Notes: a model not told the origin generated them from the sequence alone. A DNA stretch of 64,000 bases from Eubacterium sp. (GCA_017445905.1 JAFSRX010000051.1:1-64000), one strand, 5' to 3'; positions 34,915-44,204 are shown, counted from the first letter of the stretch. Program-made: numbers and translations.

Positions 34915-37521
34915 ATGAATGTTTCTGTTCCGAAAAAAGCTAAAATAATATTTGCTGTTTTTATCTCGCTTCTTATTATTGGTATCGCAGCTCCAATCGT
35001 TCACGCTGCGCTGGATTATGATTCGTTTCCAGACCCCCTTTATGACCATATTATTGTCAGAACCGGGTTCACACAGATAACTCGTAATATGTCATTTGGT
35101 ATTTTGTCGGTTCTTTCAAAAGGTGTGACTGAAATAGAGGAACAAGTACAGAAAATATTAACTTATGATGTTACCTCTTTATTCAGAGATTTAGGACTAA
35201 TCAACGATAACAGCTTTTTACTTTCAAAAAGATTAGTCATTGCTGTTTTCTCAATATTTTTGCTTATTGGTGCCTGCACACTTGTTGTATTCCGGTCAAA
35301 AATACATCTTTCTGAGTTTTTGGTCGGTACACTTACTTCTCTTGCTATGATAATAGCTTTACCGCTGTTTATTTCTACTTTTAATAATATGAAAAATGCA
35401 GGGCTGAACGATATTGACAATATTCAATACACAAACAGTGAAACTTACTATACCATAGGTGATGAAGTGCTATCAGCATCGCTCATCAATGTATATCGCT
35501 CCGGAACAAATAAGCAAATGCTATATTATGATACAGATTACGATAGGACATACGGTTCTGTATATAATATTGATATAAACAGTGTTGTTGGTCGGCACAA
35601 CTTCGATAAAGCTGTTGAAGGATATATGCCGGATATGAATGCCGAAGGACAGAGAACGTATGATAGCTTATCAACAAATGATAAATTTACATTATTAGGA
35701 CTTGGCAATGAACACGCACTAATTCAAGAAGCATATTTAAACGGAAATGCGGATATTGTAAATTATAATCAACCTGTTGTTACTGGAACAGCATCAAGTA
35801 TTCAAGAGGAAATGGCTCAAAGAAATCACTTTGCTACTTACACCTACAACGAGTTTTATAACTATCTAAAGGATCTCGTTTTAAACAAAATCGTTGAACG
35901 ATTTCCGTCAAGATACAACTATACCTCTGCAAAAAAGGCAATTCAAGGGATAACTAATGTTGGATACATAGATGCTTTTAAAGATGAGTTGATAATACTC
36001 CTTTACAATCAGAATCGTGATAGCGTGCGTTATACCGCTGCAAATGGGGAATACACTTACAGACCGTTAGTAACAGAAGATGATTACAAAAATATGGATG
36101 GTGTAACTGATTTTTCATTTGATAAGATAAGTCAAGACCTTCGGACTTTTTTCTACCCAGCGGAATACATCTATAAATATGATTATGATTTTCTCCCAAC
36201 ATTTATTATACTTTTGGCGTTGATCCTTGCGTTGATTTTTGCAGCGCTTAAAATAGCAACAGTAATCTTTGATTTAGTATTTGTACAGATAATCTCCGGC
36301 ATAGTCATAGCTACAGATCAAAGGAATAGCGGCAGAGCAAAGAAAACAATTCAAGAGCTTCTTAATGCATATCTTACATTTATTCTATGTGCATTATTGC
36401 TTAAAATCTTCATAATGCTGTCCTTACAGATAGTAAAATCAGATCTAAGCCTTTTTATCAAGGTAATATTGATAATCGGTTTTGCCAAAGGCACTATTGA
36501 CGGTCCTGATTTTATAGTTAAATTGACAGGCGCAGATGCTGGTGTTAAATCCGGCGCTGCAACAGTAATGGCGATCAATTCGGGCGTTAATATTGCAAGA
36601 ACTGCTACATCTCCCGCAGTCCGAGTTGCTAAATCAACTGCAAGAACGGCAGCCGGAGCGACAAGCGGAGCTGTTAATGGTTTTGTCAGCGGCGGCGCTT
36701 CGGGTTCTTATAGTGGGTATCATAGAGGTGCTTTAGGGTCCATTGTCGGTATGGTTGGCGGGGCAGTATCCGGCGCTCATTCGGGTTATAATAGCCGAGG
36801 TATTGTCGGAGGTATTATGAACGGAGGACGAGCCGGAGGTAATACTGGAAATGCATTTGGAGAACGAATCAGCAGCGGTTCTGCATCTGATTCTTCCGGC
36901 AACGCTCCTTCGGGTAACGGCTCATCGTGTGCTAATGGCTCATCGGGTGCTAATGGCTCATCGGGTGCTAATGGCTCATCGGGTGCTAATGGCTCATCGA
37001 ATGGTTTTGCTGTGACAGGAGCAACGGGAGCAACAGGAGCAACAGGAGCGCAAGGACAAGGCGAACGCGGCGAACGCGGTGAACGTGGCGAACGTGGAGA
37101 ACGCGGTGAGCAAGGCTTTCAAGGTATGCAGGGTGATCGAGGAACTCCCGGTGCTGATGGGAATAATGCTAATGGGAATAACAGCATTGATAATAGCGGA
37201 CGTATCGGTGGAGGGCAGGCATTTAATACAGCTTCGGTTCCTTATAGTTCACCGTCAACTTCTGCTCCTACAGCTTCTGCATCAAGCAATCCCTCACCGT
37301 CCTCTGCTCCAAGTGCGCCACAAGGCGGTGGCTCTGTGAATACATCTCCTGCTCCTGCTAAGAGTGGTGGAACATTTGCTGACAGTGAAAGGCAGAGAGA
37401 AAATTCGGCTCCCGGATTTGCCCTTGAACAACGAAGATCTGAAAGCAGACAAAGTTCTTTTTTTGAACAAGAGCGGCAAAGAGAAAATAATAATAAATCT
37501 GCTTCAGATAATAATAAATAA
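34915..37521 (+). CDS. VirB6/TrbL-like membrane protein with collagen-like C-terminus
   Basis: An 868-aa protein. It has a signal-anchor-like N-terminus, transmembrane helices at about residues 103-122 and 125-155, a large loop of about 250 residues, then a cluster of helices at about 425-530. This matches VirB6-like channel proteins of Gram-positive type IV systems. From about residue 540 it is Gly/Ala/Ser-rich, then carries SSGANG repeats and a collagen-like run of G-x-y triplets (GATGATGAT..., GERGERGERGER, GDRGTPGADG), ending in a charged Gln/Arg-rich tail. Collagen-like tails are unusual in this family. AAAGGAG precedes ATG 34915. Confidence 0.8.
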   Translation: MNVSVPKKAKIIFAVFISLLIIGIAAPIVHAALDYDSFPDPLYDHIIVRTGFTQITRNMSFGILSVLSKGVTEIEEQVQKILTYDVTSLFRDLGLINDNSFLLSKRLVIAVFSIFLLIGACTLVVFRSKIHLSEFLVGTLTSLAMIIALPLFISTFNNMKNAGLNDIDNIQYTNSETYYTIGDEVLSASLINVYRSGTNKQMLYYDTDYDRTYGSVYNIDINSVVGRHNFDKAVEGYMPDMNAEGQRTYDSLSTNDKFTLLGLGNEHALIQEAYLNGNADIVNYNQPVVTGTASSIQEEMAQRNHFATYTYNEFYNYLKDLVLNKIVERFPSRYNYTSAKKAIQGITNVGYIDAFKDELIILLYNQNRDSVRYTAANGEYTYRPLVTEDDYKNMDGVTDFSFDKISQDLRTFFYPAEYIYKYDYDFLPTFIILLALILALIFAALKIATVIFDLVFVQIISGIVIATDQRNSGRAKKTIQELLNAYLTFILCALLLKIFIMLSLQIVKSDLSLFIKVILIIGFAKGTIDGPDFIVKLTGADAGVKSGAATVMAINSGVNIARTATSPAVRVAKSTARTAAGATSGAVNGFVSGGASGSYSGYHRGALGSIVGMVGGAVSGAHSGYNSRGIVGGIMNGGRAGGNTGNAFGERISSGSASDSSGNAPSGNGSSCANGSSGANGSSGANGSSGANGSSNGFAVTGATGATGATGAQGQGERGERGERGERGERGEQGFQGMQGDRGTPGADGNNANGNNSIDNSGRIGGGQAFNTASVPYSSPSTSAPTASASSNPSPSSAPSAPQGGGSVNTSPAPAKSGGTFADSERQRENSAPGFALEQRRSESRQSSFFEQERQRENNNKSASDNNK
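36919..37140 (+). repeat. 18-bp SSGANG repeats and collagen-like triplets
   Basis: GGCTCATCGGGTGCTAAT is repeated four to five times, followed by GGAGCAACA and GAACGCGGC short repeats encoding Gly-x-y triplets. The low-complexity DNA is prone to length change. Confidence 0.8.
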
Positions 37522-37532
37522 GGAGGATAGTT

Positions 37533-37904
37533 ATGGGATATATACCAAAGACTACTAAGCAGCCCGTAAAGGTATTTATGGGAATAAGCGCAATAAGGCT
37601 TGCACTGGGTATTATTGTAGTTTTTACTGTTAATCTTGCACTTTCAAACATTTCAGAAAGTGTATTACTGCAAGTTGTTGGTTCAATAATAGCGCTGATA
37701 CTATACCTGATCCTATCGGGGAAATCTCCGTCAAATCCTAACAAGCTCCTTTTCGTCAGTATGATAGATTTCTTTATATTCTTTTTAACTCCGAAAAAGA
37801 TGTATGGTAATCGTACTGAAGAATATAAGCGTTACTGTGAAAGAGAGGAACAAAAAAATGGCAAAAAAGCAAAAGGACGAAAAGAGCAGCAGCAAGAAGA
37901 ATGA
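37533..37904 (+). CDS. VirB3/PrgI-like small membrane protein
   Basis: A 123-aa protein with two hydrophobic helices near the N-terminus (about 19-38 and 42-60) and a third near 75-88. It contains YIPKTTKQP at the start and a highly charged C-terminal tail. Size, position directly before virB4 and topology fit the PrgI/VirB3-like family. It overlaps the VirB4 start by 47 nt. AAGGAGG lies 6 nt before ATG. Confidence 0.75.
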   Translation: MGYIPKTTKQPVKVFMGISAIRLALGIIVVFTVNLALSNISESVLLQVVGSIIALILYLILSGKSPSNPNKLLFVSMIDFFIFFLTPKKMYGNRTEEYKRYCEREEQKNGKKAKGRKEQQQEE

Positions 37905-40497
37905 TAGGGTCATAGGCTACTCCGAAAACCTTATTAACTTCATCGAATTTGGTGATTTTAAAGATAGATGTTTGGAAGTAAAATATAACTATCAGAAAAA
38001 GAAATCTTTACTCCTTATAATGCGTATTTCTGGCATTGATATTTTTCACTTTACTGAATCGGATATATCCTCTGTCTGCAATAATTTTGCCAATGCCACA
38101 AACGCATTACGTTGTGAGTATCGTTATGTTTTCACTTCCCGTCCCGTTAATCTTTCAGCGCAGAGATCATTTCTGAATCATAAGATCAATTCAACTGCTG
38201 ATCCGTTCCGAAAGAAAATGCTGCAAAGAAAGTTGAACGAACTTGACTATGCCGAGAGCAATTATCGTGAAAGGCTTTCATATCTTATCCTTTTTGGCGA
38301 CAACAGCGTGCAATTAAACAAGCAAGCAGAGTTGTATATATCGGCAATGCGTGATACTAATATAGAGTTTTGCGATCTACAAGAAACCTGCAAGGTGCTT
38401 GCATCTATTATGCGCCGCCGCGATGTTGATGCTAAAGGTGTCAACGATATACTCCCGGATAAGATCGTTTTAGCACAGAATCACATAAATATTGACGGCC
38501 TATACTCAACAGTTATGGTGCTTAACGGCTATCCTGCTGACTTGCAGAATCTCAAATTAGCGCAAATCATTTCTCGTCTTGATGATGTAGATATTACATT
38601 CGATGTGCTAAAAAAACACAAGCGAGATGCACAGCACGAAATAGAGAAATCAATTGATGAGTTACAGACACGGCATATCACAAACAGAAAAACTAAAGAT
38701 TTTCTTGACACTGATACTGAAAAGGAAAAACTCATATACATTCGTCAGGCTATTGCTAATGACAAGGAACAGATGCTTTATCTGACAATACGGGTTATAG
38801 TCACAAGGGACAGCGTGGAAAAACTATCTGATGCAGTCGAAAACATAGCGCTTGAACTTTCTGATGACGGCATTGAATGTTTTATACCGTTCAATACAAT
38901 GCGGGAGGAATACATTGATTTTCTGCGGTCAAGCAATCCGATTGAAACACCTTTCCCTCTATATGATACCTTTTCTTTGCAGTTTCCTTTTTACTTTCAG
39001 TCTCACCTTGACGAAAACTCTATGCTGTTTGGCACCTCGATCACCGGCGGTTTGATTTCTCTCGATTTTTTCAAGCGTACTGCATATAGGGCCAGCTACG
39101 ATATTATGCTCGCCGGAGCTAAAGGATCGGGAAAGTCCGTTACGCTCAAATCTATGATTCAAGATCAGCTATTGCTTTCTAATAAGGTCCTTTGTATTGA
39201 CCTTGAGGGCGAATACGATGACCTTGCTCACATCTATAACGGACAGATAATACGAATGAATAAGAACTCGCTTATCAATCCTCTTGAAATCCGGCAAGTA
39301 TTAAGTACAGCCGCTGATGAAGATGCAGATCGTGAAACCAATTTTGCATCAGAATTATCAAGGATCATTACCTTTTTCTACTATTTTATCCCTACTATTA
39401 CTGAATTTGAAGCTGATGTTTTGACCGATCTTGTTATGGATACTTTCAGAACACATAGTATTGATCCTTCTACCGATATAGAACGTTTGAGTCCTTCTGA
39501 CTTCCCTACCCTATCTGAACTGTTAGAAAGCCTGCGAAAACAACTCTATACTAACGAAAAATCAGTTAATAACGAATTATCTGAAAACAGGGTTAATGCA
39601 CTTGAACGTTTAGAGGTATCGCTCAAGGTGCTTTGTGAGGGCTCTTATTCCTCTATGTTCAATGGTATTACAAATATTGATATTGCAGACAGTGATTTTA
39701 TCGTTTTCAATGTAAAAGATCTCTCGCAGATGGAGCAGCGTGTTTATGATGCACAGTTGTTTAACATTCTATCTTTGATGTGGCGCGAAACCGCACTCAA
39801 TGTTGAGCATAACAGGAACATATTCTCTCAATGGGACAGACGGAAGATCACATCAGTTATTGACGAAGCACACAAATTCATTTCCTCTGACAGCGCTCAA
39901 GTCACAGCTTTCATTGAAACGCTCACACGAAGGGCGAGAAAGTATGAAGCAGGACTGTTGTTTGCAACACAGTCGATCACCGACTTTAATCCACCGAAAA
40001 CGGAAAAAGAGGGGGAAGCTGCGAACAAAGTCAGAACGATATTCGGCTTGGTTCAGTACAAGATAATACTGAAGCATTCAAATGAAAAGCTATCGGCACT
40101 TATCGAGAGTTTTCCGCAGTTTACGCAGAGTGAACTGACTGGGACCTCTGATTTTGCAAGCGGTGAAATGTTGGTTTCTCTCGGGACCGGACGATATAAA
40201 TTCCATTGCCGGAAGAATGTTGATGCTCTGGACCTTATGTATATTGGTAACAGTGAGGACAGAATGAATATTGCGCACGATATTTTCCGCAGCCTGTATC
40301 AAGATGACCTTAGCGTATATGCTAACATTCTTCGGAGCAACAACGATAATGTTATTCACTTCTGCAATGTATTCGCAGAAGAAATGATGAATGAACTCGG
40401 CGGCTTTGTACGGAGTGATAGTGAAGCTCTCTATTCGATTTGTCACAATGCTGCCGAAAATATAGCAAATGAATTACTTTTAAGGAGTGACTGGTAA
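37858..40497 (+). CDS. VirB4/TraE-type conjugation ATPase
   Basis: An 879-aa cytoplasmic ATPase that energises the secretion channel. Walker A AGAKGSGKSVT is near residue 420, VLCIDLEGEYDDLA follows, Walker B SVIDEAHKF near 664 and a TRRARKYEAGLLFATQS motif after it, all typical of VirB4. ATG 37858, with GAGAGGAAC upstream, is preferred over a TTG 54 nt earlier. The stop and the next start share a base (TAATG), indicating coupling to the downstream surface protein. Confidence 0.9.
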   Translation: MAKKQKDEKSSSKKNDRVIGYSENLINFIEFGDFKDRCLEVKYNYQKKKSLLLIMRISGIDIFHFTESDISSVCNNFANATNALRCEYRYVFTSRPVNLSAQRSFLNHKINSTADPFRKKMLQRKLNELDYAESNYRERLSYLILFGDNSVQLNKQAELYISAMRDTNIEFCDLQETCKVLASIMRRRDVDAKGVNDILPDKIVLAQNHINIDGLYSTVMVLNGYPADLQNLKLAQIISRLDDVDITFDVLKKHKRDAQHEIEKSIDELQTRHITNRKTKDFLDTDTEKEKLIYIRQAIANDKEQMLYLTIRVIVTRDSVEKLSDAVENIALELSDDGIECFIPFNTMREEYIDFLRSSNPIETPFPLYDTFSLQFPFYFQSHLDENSMLFGTSITGGLISLDFFKRTAYRASYDIMLAGAKGSGKSVTLKSMIQDQLLLSNKVLCIDLEGEYDDLAHIYNGQIIRMNKNSLINPLEIRQVLSTAADEDADRETNFASELSRIITFFYYFIPTITEFEADVLTDLVMDTFRTHSIDPSTDIERLSPSDFPTLSELLESLRKQLYTNEKSVNNELSENRVNALERLEVSLKVLCEGSYSSMFNGITNIDIADSDFIVFNVKDLSQMEQRVYDAQLFNILSLMWRETALNVEHNRNIFSQWDRRKITSVIDEAHKFISSDSAQVTAFIETLTRRARKYEAGLLFATQSITDFNPPKTEKEGEAANKVRTIFGLVQYKIILKHSNEKLSALIESFPQFTQSELTGTSDFASGEMLVSLGTGRYKFHCRKNVDALDLMYIGNSEDRMNIAHDIFRSLYQDDLSVYANILRSNNDNVIHFCNVFAEEMMNELGGFVRSDSEALYSICHNAAENIANELLLRSDW

Positions 40498-41921
40498 TGT
40501 CCGCAAATTCATCGGATCATTTTACTACAAAGAAAAGTTCTATGGTCTTTCTGATCTTGGCAGCAGTTATTGTTGTTATAGTAATAATTATCTGTGTAAT
40601 ACACGCAAAAAAGAACAACTCTGAGAACTTCACCGAGGATTATGATAAGGTCTATGCTCTCGGCAGTTACTCTATGAAGATCAACTCAATGAGTTATCTG
40701 ACAGATACAAAGCAGCTTAATTTCATATACTATTGCAAAAAATCCGGATACGGTGAGGCCAAATCGAGCAAGCCTATTGTAAGCGAAGTTAGGTTTCAAT
40801 ATGATGAAAAAGGAGAAAAAGCGGAGCAGTTCCCTTTTGAATCTGAAACACTCAATGATATTCAATCGCTGTATATGGTGAAGGATGTTGAAATAACTAA
40901 TGTTCGTGTGATCTTTGTTGTGCTTGAGTATAAGGATAACGATTACTACGATGCAGATAAGGTCGATGAGTTTGGAGATGTAATTAAGGGTGAATTTCAC
41001 GAAGGAGAAACTCATTATTTCTATATTGCACTTGATATTTCAGATCTAAAGCAAATAAAGTCCTCTGAGTATGCTGTTCCCGTCCTTAATAGTGATGAGC
41101 TGGACAATGCAGAAACTGTAACAACTGCTAAGGATACAGAAGTAATAAGCAACAATTCAAATGTTCAAACATCCGCTAATCGCTCAACCACCAAAAAGGC
41201 CGTAGGTTCAAGCACTGATCCTTCGTCTGAAAGAGAAACAGAAATCCCGGCTGGTACCACAAGACATAATGCATCAACCCGTGCCGGTGAAGCGCAGGCT
41301 CCGGCTGATAACACTCGGTATCAAGGACCAACTAACACCGGCGAAGCACAGGCTCCGGCTGATACCACTCGATATCAAGGACCGACCAACACCGGTGAAG
41401 CACAGGCTCCGGCTGATACTACACGGTATCAAGGACCGACCAACACCGGTGAAGCACAGGCTCCGGCTGATACTACACGGTATCACGGCCCAACTAATAC
41501 CGGCGAAGCACAGGCTCCGTCCAATACCACACGGTATCACGGTCCGACTAATACCGGCGAAGCACAGGCTCCGGCTGCTACTTACAAATCAACTACTAAA
41601 TCAGCAACTTCCACCACCACACAGCAGACTACTGCTTCAACCAAAGATACAACTAAATCAAGCGCTAAAGAAATCAACGCTATTAAACTCGCCCTTGACC
41701 AGCACAATATAGTGCTTTCGATTGGTGATACGGCAAGCATAAAGCCTGTATTTGAGCCGACAAATTCTACTGATACATTCTCTTGGAAAAGCAACCGGGA
41801 GGACAGAGTAATAGTTGATAAAAGCGGAAAAGTCACAGCTGTCGGAACAGGCTCGGCTATAATCACTTGTACCGACAACGAAACAGGGCTGACCGCTTCT
41901 TGTATGGTAACGGCTAATTGA
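40497..41921 (+). CDS. Membrane-anchored repeat protein with Big_2 domain, T4SS-linked
   Basis: A 474-aa protein. One N-terminal transmembrane helix (about 17-35) is followed by an extracellular domain (about 40-190), a Thr/Ser-rich linker, five 18-residue repeats (GEAQAPADTTRYQGPTNT and variants), another Thr-rich linker and a C-terminal bacterial Ig-like (Big_2) domain ending SCMVTAN (about 392-474, with NIVLSIGDTASI and KVTAVGTGSAIITCT). AAGGAG is 9 nt before the ATG. Coupled translation with virB4 suggests a surface part of the mating channel rather than an unrelated adhesin. No sortase motif. Confidence 0.8.
   Translation: MSANSSDHFTTKKSSMVFLILAAVIVVIVIIICVIHAKKNNSENFTEDYDKVYALGSYSMKINSMSYLTDTKQLNFIYYCKKSGYGEAKSSKPIVSEVRFQYDEKGEKAEQFPFESETLNDIQSLYMVKDVEITNVRVIFVVLEYKDNDYYDADKVDEFGDVIKGEFHEGETHYFYIALDISDLKQIKSSEYAVPVLNSDELDNAETVTTAKDTEVISNNSNVQTSANRSTTKKAVGSSTDPSSERETEIPAGTTRHNASTRAGEAQAPADNTRYQGPTNTGEAQAPADTTRYQGPTNTGEAQAPADTTRYQGPTNTGEAQAPADTTRYHGPTNTGEAQAPSNTTRYHGPTNTGEAQAPAATYKSTTKSATSTTTQQTTASTKDTTKSSAKEINAIKLALDQHNIVLSIGDTASIKPVFEPTNSTDTFSWKSNREDRVIVDKSGKVTAVGTGSAIITCTDNETGLTASCMVTAN
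41286..41580 (+). repeat. 54-bp tandem coding repeats
   Basis: Five full copies and a partial one encoding GEAQAPADTTRYQGPTNT. Units differ slightly (TRYQ to TRYH, PADTT to PSNTT). Confidence 0.85.
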
Positions 41922-41931
41922 CATCTGAATA

Positions 41932-41960
41932 TTGACTTTTTAATATGAAAATGGTATAAT
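41932..41960 (+). promoter_or_regulatory. Promoter of the first MNT gene
   Basis: TTGACT 41932-41937, 17-nt spacer, TATAAT 41955-41960, 20 nt before ATG 41980. Confidence 0.8.
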
Positions 41961-41979
41961 CATAAAGAGGGGTGATGCT

Positions 41980-42288
41980 ATGTATTCTATTGAAGAAATA
42001 AAAGCTGTAGTTGAACCAATTGCATTGAAACACAATTTAAAATCTGTATTCCTTTTTGGCTCTTATGCACGAGGAAATGCTGACGAAAGCAGCGACATTG
42101 ACCTTATTTATGACAGAAGTGGATCAAATATAAGGCCATTGTCTCAGGCAGCAGAATTGTATTTAGACCTGAATGATGCATTTGAAACTGATATTGACTT
42201 AGTTCCTATCTCTGCACTAAGCAATACCGACAGAGAATTTAGTTCGTCAGTTTCATCGGATATGGTGATGATTTATGATAGAGTATAA
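41980..42288 (+). CDS. MNT-family minimal nucleotidyltransferase (antitoxin-type)
   Basis: A 102-aa protein with the polymerase-beta superfamily motif GSYARGNADESSDIDL (GS-x10-DxD) and a downstream third acidic residue in FETDIDLVP. MNT proteins pair with HEPN toxins and neutralise them by adenylylation (MntA/HepT type). AGAGGGGTGA precedes ATG. The partner gene begins inside its 3' end but is broken after 25 codons, so this is probably an orphan. Confidence 0.85.
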   Translation: MYSIEEIKAVVEPIALKHNLKSVFLFGSYARGNADESSDIDLIYDRSGSNIRPLSQAAELYLDLNDAFETDIDLVPISALSNTDREFSSSVSSDMVMIYDRV

Positions 42289-42352
42289 TGTTTCAAAAAT
42301 GGAAAAAGAGATTCATCTTTTATCTAATATACTAATTATTACATTCTTTTGA
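42275..42352 (+). pseudogene. HepT-like remnant (25 codons)
   Basis: ATG 42275 overlaps the MNT gene by 14 nt, the usual MNT-HEPN arrangement. The short product begins MIEYNVSKMEKEIHLLSNI, like the first helix of HepT proteins, then hits TGA and a terminator. It is probably the stump of a deleted toxin. A functional peptide cannot be excluded. Confidence 0.45.
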
Positions 42353-42380
42353 AGCCGTATGAGATTTATACGGCTTTTTA
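42353..42380 (+). terminator. Terminator after the orphan MNT gene
   Basis: AGCCGTAT/ATACGGCT stem with a 7-nt loop followed by a T run. Confidence 0.8.
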
Positions 42381-42404
42381 TTTTGAAATAATTTGGAGGA
42401 TAAA

Positions 42405-43073
42405 ATGGAACAACTGCAATTCGGTTATCCGTATCCCGATGATATTCGTAATGATCTTGAATCAGAGTTCAGCCGGGTTTCTTCACCTATACGGCTTTAT
42501 GTTATCGCTGTGATCTGTATAGCTCTTGCTGCCTGTTGTTTTGTGCTGTTTCTGATTTTTGGAGGATTGATAACACCGGTAATAGGTGCAGCTGCTTTGT
42601 TCGGTGCAGCCTATGTTGTTAGGAGCAAAACCAATAATGCCCACCTGTTGGAGATCAGCGCTTATGAAACATATATTGAGCTTGATTACTATAATGCTGC
42701 CGATGACCGGAAGATACATCTGTCATTGTCCTATCCGGCAATAAAAAGCTGTATGATCGACGAGGATAACTACACTACCGTCAAGCTGATATACAGACCG
42801 GGAAAAGAGCATTATGAAAAGAAGGTAATACGTCTGTCTGACGGAAGGAGTATTGACAAGAGCAAGCAAACAACTCTATTCTTACGGCTGAACGAAGGAA
42901 CTCCGGAGCAGGAGTTTTTTCTTTTCTTGGCTCCAAAGCTATTTAAAATGACAAACAGCCGGGCTAAGATCAACAAGCACTTTGGCTCTCACGATAATTA
43001 TCGCAAAGTCTATTACGGCGAAGATGTTGAGATCGGTAATTTAGAACCGGTTGACAATACTAATAAACAATGA
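42405..43073 (+). CDS. Two-helix membrane protein of unknown function
   Basis: A 222-aa protein. ATG 42405 follows TTGGAGGA by 5 nt; the upstream TTG lies within that site. An acidic cytoplasmic N-terminus (about 30 residues) is followed by two hydrophobic helices (about 33-52 and 55-72) and a soluble C-terminal domain of about 140 residues resembling a PH-like/YcxB fold in outline (AYETYIELDYY...., LSLSYPAIKSCMID). That resemblance is only an impression. It ends NLEPVDNTNKQ without the shared tail. Confidence 0.65.
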   Translation: MEQLQFGYPYPDDIRNDLESEFSRVSSPIRLYVIAVICIALAACCFVLFLIFGGLITPVIGAAALFGAAYVVRSKTNNAHLLEISAYETYIELDYYNAADDRKIHLSLSYPAIKSCMIDEDNYTTVKLIYRPGKEHYEKKVIRLSDGRSIDKSKQTTLFLRLNEGTPEQEFFLFLAPKLFKMTNSRAKINKHFGSHDNYRKVYYGEDVEIGNLEPVDNTNKQ

Positions 43074-43079
43074 TATAAT
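43051..43079 (+). promoter_or_regulatory. Promoter of the MNT/HEPN operon
   Basis: TTGACA 43051-43056 (inside the preceding gene), 17-nt spacer, TATAAT 43074-43079. Confidence 0.85.
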
Positions 43080-43109
43080 GAATTCAAATAATATGCGGAG
43101 GTGAAAAAT

Positions 43110-43481
43110 ATGAGATTTCCTTTAGCGGTCAATTTCCGGAAAACATTTCCTGAAGTTATCGACACCAATTTGATCTGTCATATTTTTCCCACCAAACAAA
43201 TTGATGTTCAAAGAATAATAGACTATGCACTCAACAATGCAGGACTTGAAAAGATCGTTATTTTTGGGAGTGCTGTCACTTGGAACTGCAATGCAGACAG
43301 CGATTTAGATATTGCTGTCTGGTCAGATCATAACAATTTCAAGCTGTTCAGCAAGTATCTGTCTAAAAATCTACAAACGGAATTTGATCTTATAGATTAT
43401 AATAGCATTGATAATGTTCATATAAAAAACGATATTTTAAAGAAGGGGGTGGTTATCTATGATGGAACTGATAAAACGTAG
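43110..43481 (+). CDS. MNT-family nucleotidyltransferase, antitoxin of MNT/HEPN pair
   Basis: A 123-aa protein with IFGSAVTWNCNADSDLDIAVW (GS-x10-DxD) and a third acidic residue in FDLIDYN. GGAGGT at 43097 places the start at ATG 43110. It overlaps the HEPN gene by 23 nt. It lacks the GRK tail while its toxin partner carries it, which is one of the clearest contrasts supporting a function for the tail. Confidence 0.85.
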   Translation: MRFPLAVNFRKTFPEVIDTNLICHIFPTKQIDVQRIIDYALNNAGLEKIVIFGSAVTWNCNADSDLDIAVWSDHNNFKLFSKYLSKNLQTEFDLIDYNSIDNVHIKNDILKKGVVIYDGTDKT

Positions 43482-43926
43482 CGAAGAAGATCGGAAAATA
43501 TGTACCGTGTTAGAGCCGTATATGCCCGATGAATATGCTGCAAGGGGCTGTAGCTATCATATTCAGCAAGCTATTGAAAAACAGATGAAAGCATTGCTTC
43601 TTGCATATGGAATTGATTATCCCCGCGTTCACAACATACAAACTCTGCTTAACAAAATCAGAGAAAATGATATTCAGCTTGATGAAAACCTATTGAATGA
43701 TATTGAAGATCTATCGGATACCCTGACAGCTTGGGAAGCTATGAGCCGTTATGATGCAGATCAAAGCTTTACTGAGAGAAAATATAATAAAGCTAAAAAC
43801 CTGTATGATAATTTAAAATCAGTTTTAGATCAAATTGTGCAAATGTATCTTACGAATGAAGAAACTGAGGATTATTCGGAAGAAGATACTATTATCACTC
43901 CCGATTCAGCAGAGGGAAGAAAATGA
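43459..43926 (+). CDS. HEPN-domain toxin, tagged
   Basis: A 155-aa protein matching the HEPN pattern: SYHIQQAIEKQMKALLLAYGIDYPRVHNIQTLL, then LE.L..T....SRYDAD. The HEPN domain ends near residue 132 with a long helix. The remaining about 22 residues (acidic EETEDYSEEDT then IITPDSAEGRK) are an add-on that matches the element-wide tail. The classic R-x4-6-H ribonuclease motif of HepT is not clear here, so whether it cuts RNA is open. A terminator follows. Confidence 0.8.
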   Translation: MMELIKRSEEDRKICTVLEPYMPDEYAARGCSYHIQQAIEKQMKALLLAYGIDYPRVHNIQTLLNKIRENDIQLDENLLNDIEDLSDTLTAWEAMSRYDADQSFTERKYNKAKNLYDNLKSVLDQIVQMYLTNEETEDYSEEDTIITPDSAEGRK

Positions 43927-43947
43927 AAATATGTTATAATTCATCTG

Positions 43948-43980
43948 AGGATAGTTTTATTTTACTATCCTTTTTGTTTT
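43948..43980 (+). terminator. Terminator after the MNT/HEPN operon
   Basis: AGGATAGT/ACTATCCT stem with an 8-nt loop, followed by TTTTGTTTT. Confidence 0.85.
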
Positions 43981-44003
43981 AGGCTAAGAAAGAAGGAAAA
44001 AAG

Positions 44004-44204
44004 GTGTTCTTTAGAATTGGATATTTTATTCTTATGACTGCCTTGGTGGTTATAGGTTTTATCAGAGACTATACAGAGCTGCTGATAGTTATGATCGGCT
44101 TTATGGGAATTGCCGGATTGTTACTGGAGCTTTTACAAGCTCTGAGTGTAATCAACAACAATCTGAATGAGATCAACGATAAGCTAAAGACTGATATAAA
44201 ATAG
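44004..44204 (+). CDS. Small two-helix membrane protein
   Basis: A 66-aa product starting at GTG 44004, with AAGGAAAAAAGG upstream. Two hydrophobic helices (about 3-20 and 27-48) and a short polar Asn/Lys-rich C-terminal helix. It sits between two terminators/promoters. Its status as a real gene rests on size, hydrophobic pattern and ribosome site; the function is unknown. Confidence 0.5.
   Translation: MFFRIGYFILMTALVVIGFIRDYTELLIVMIGFMGIAGLLLELLQALSVINNNLNEINDKLKTDIK

Noticed and set aside
41269..41712. Alternative-frame ORF of 147 codons across the 54-bp repeats
   Set aside because: It is a shadow produced by the repeat period being a multiple of three; no ribosome site and a biased Arg/Leu/Pro composition.
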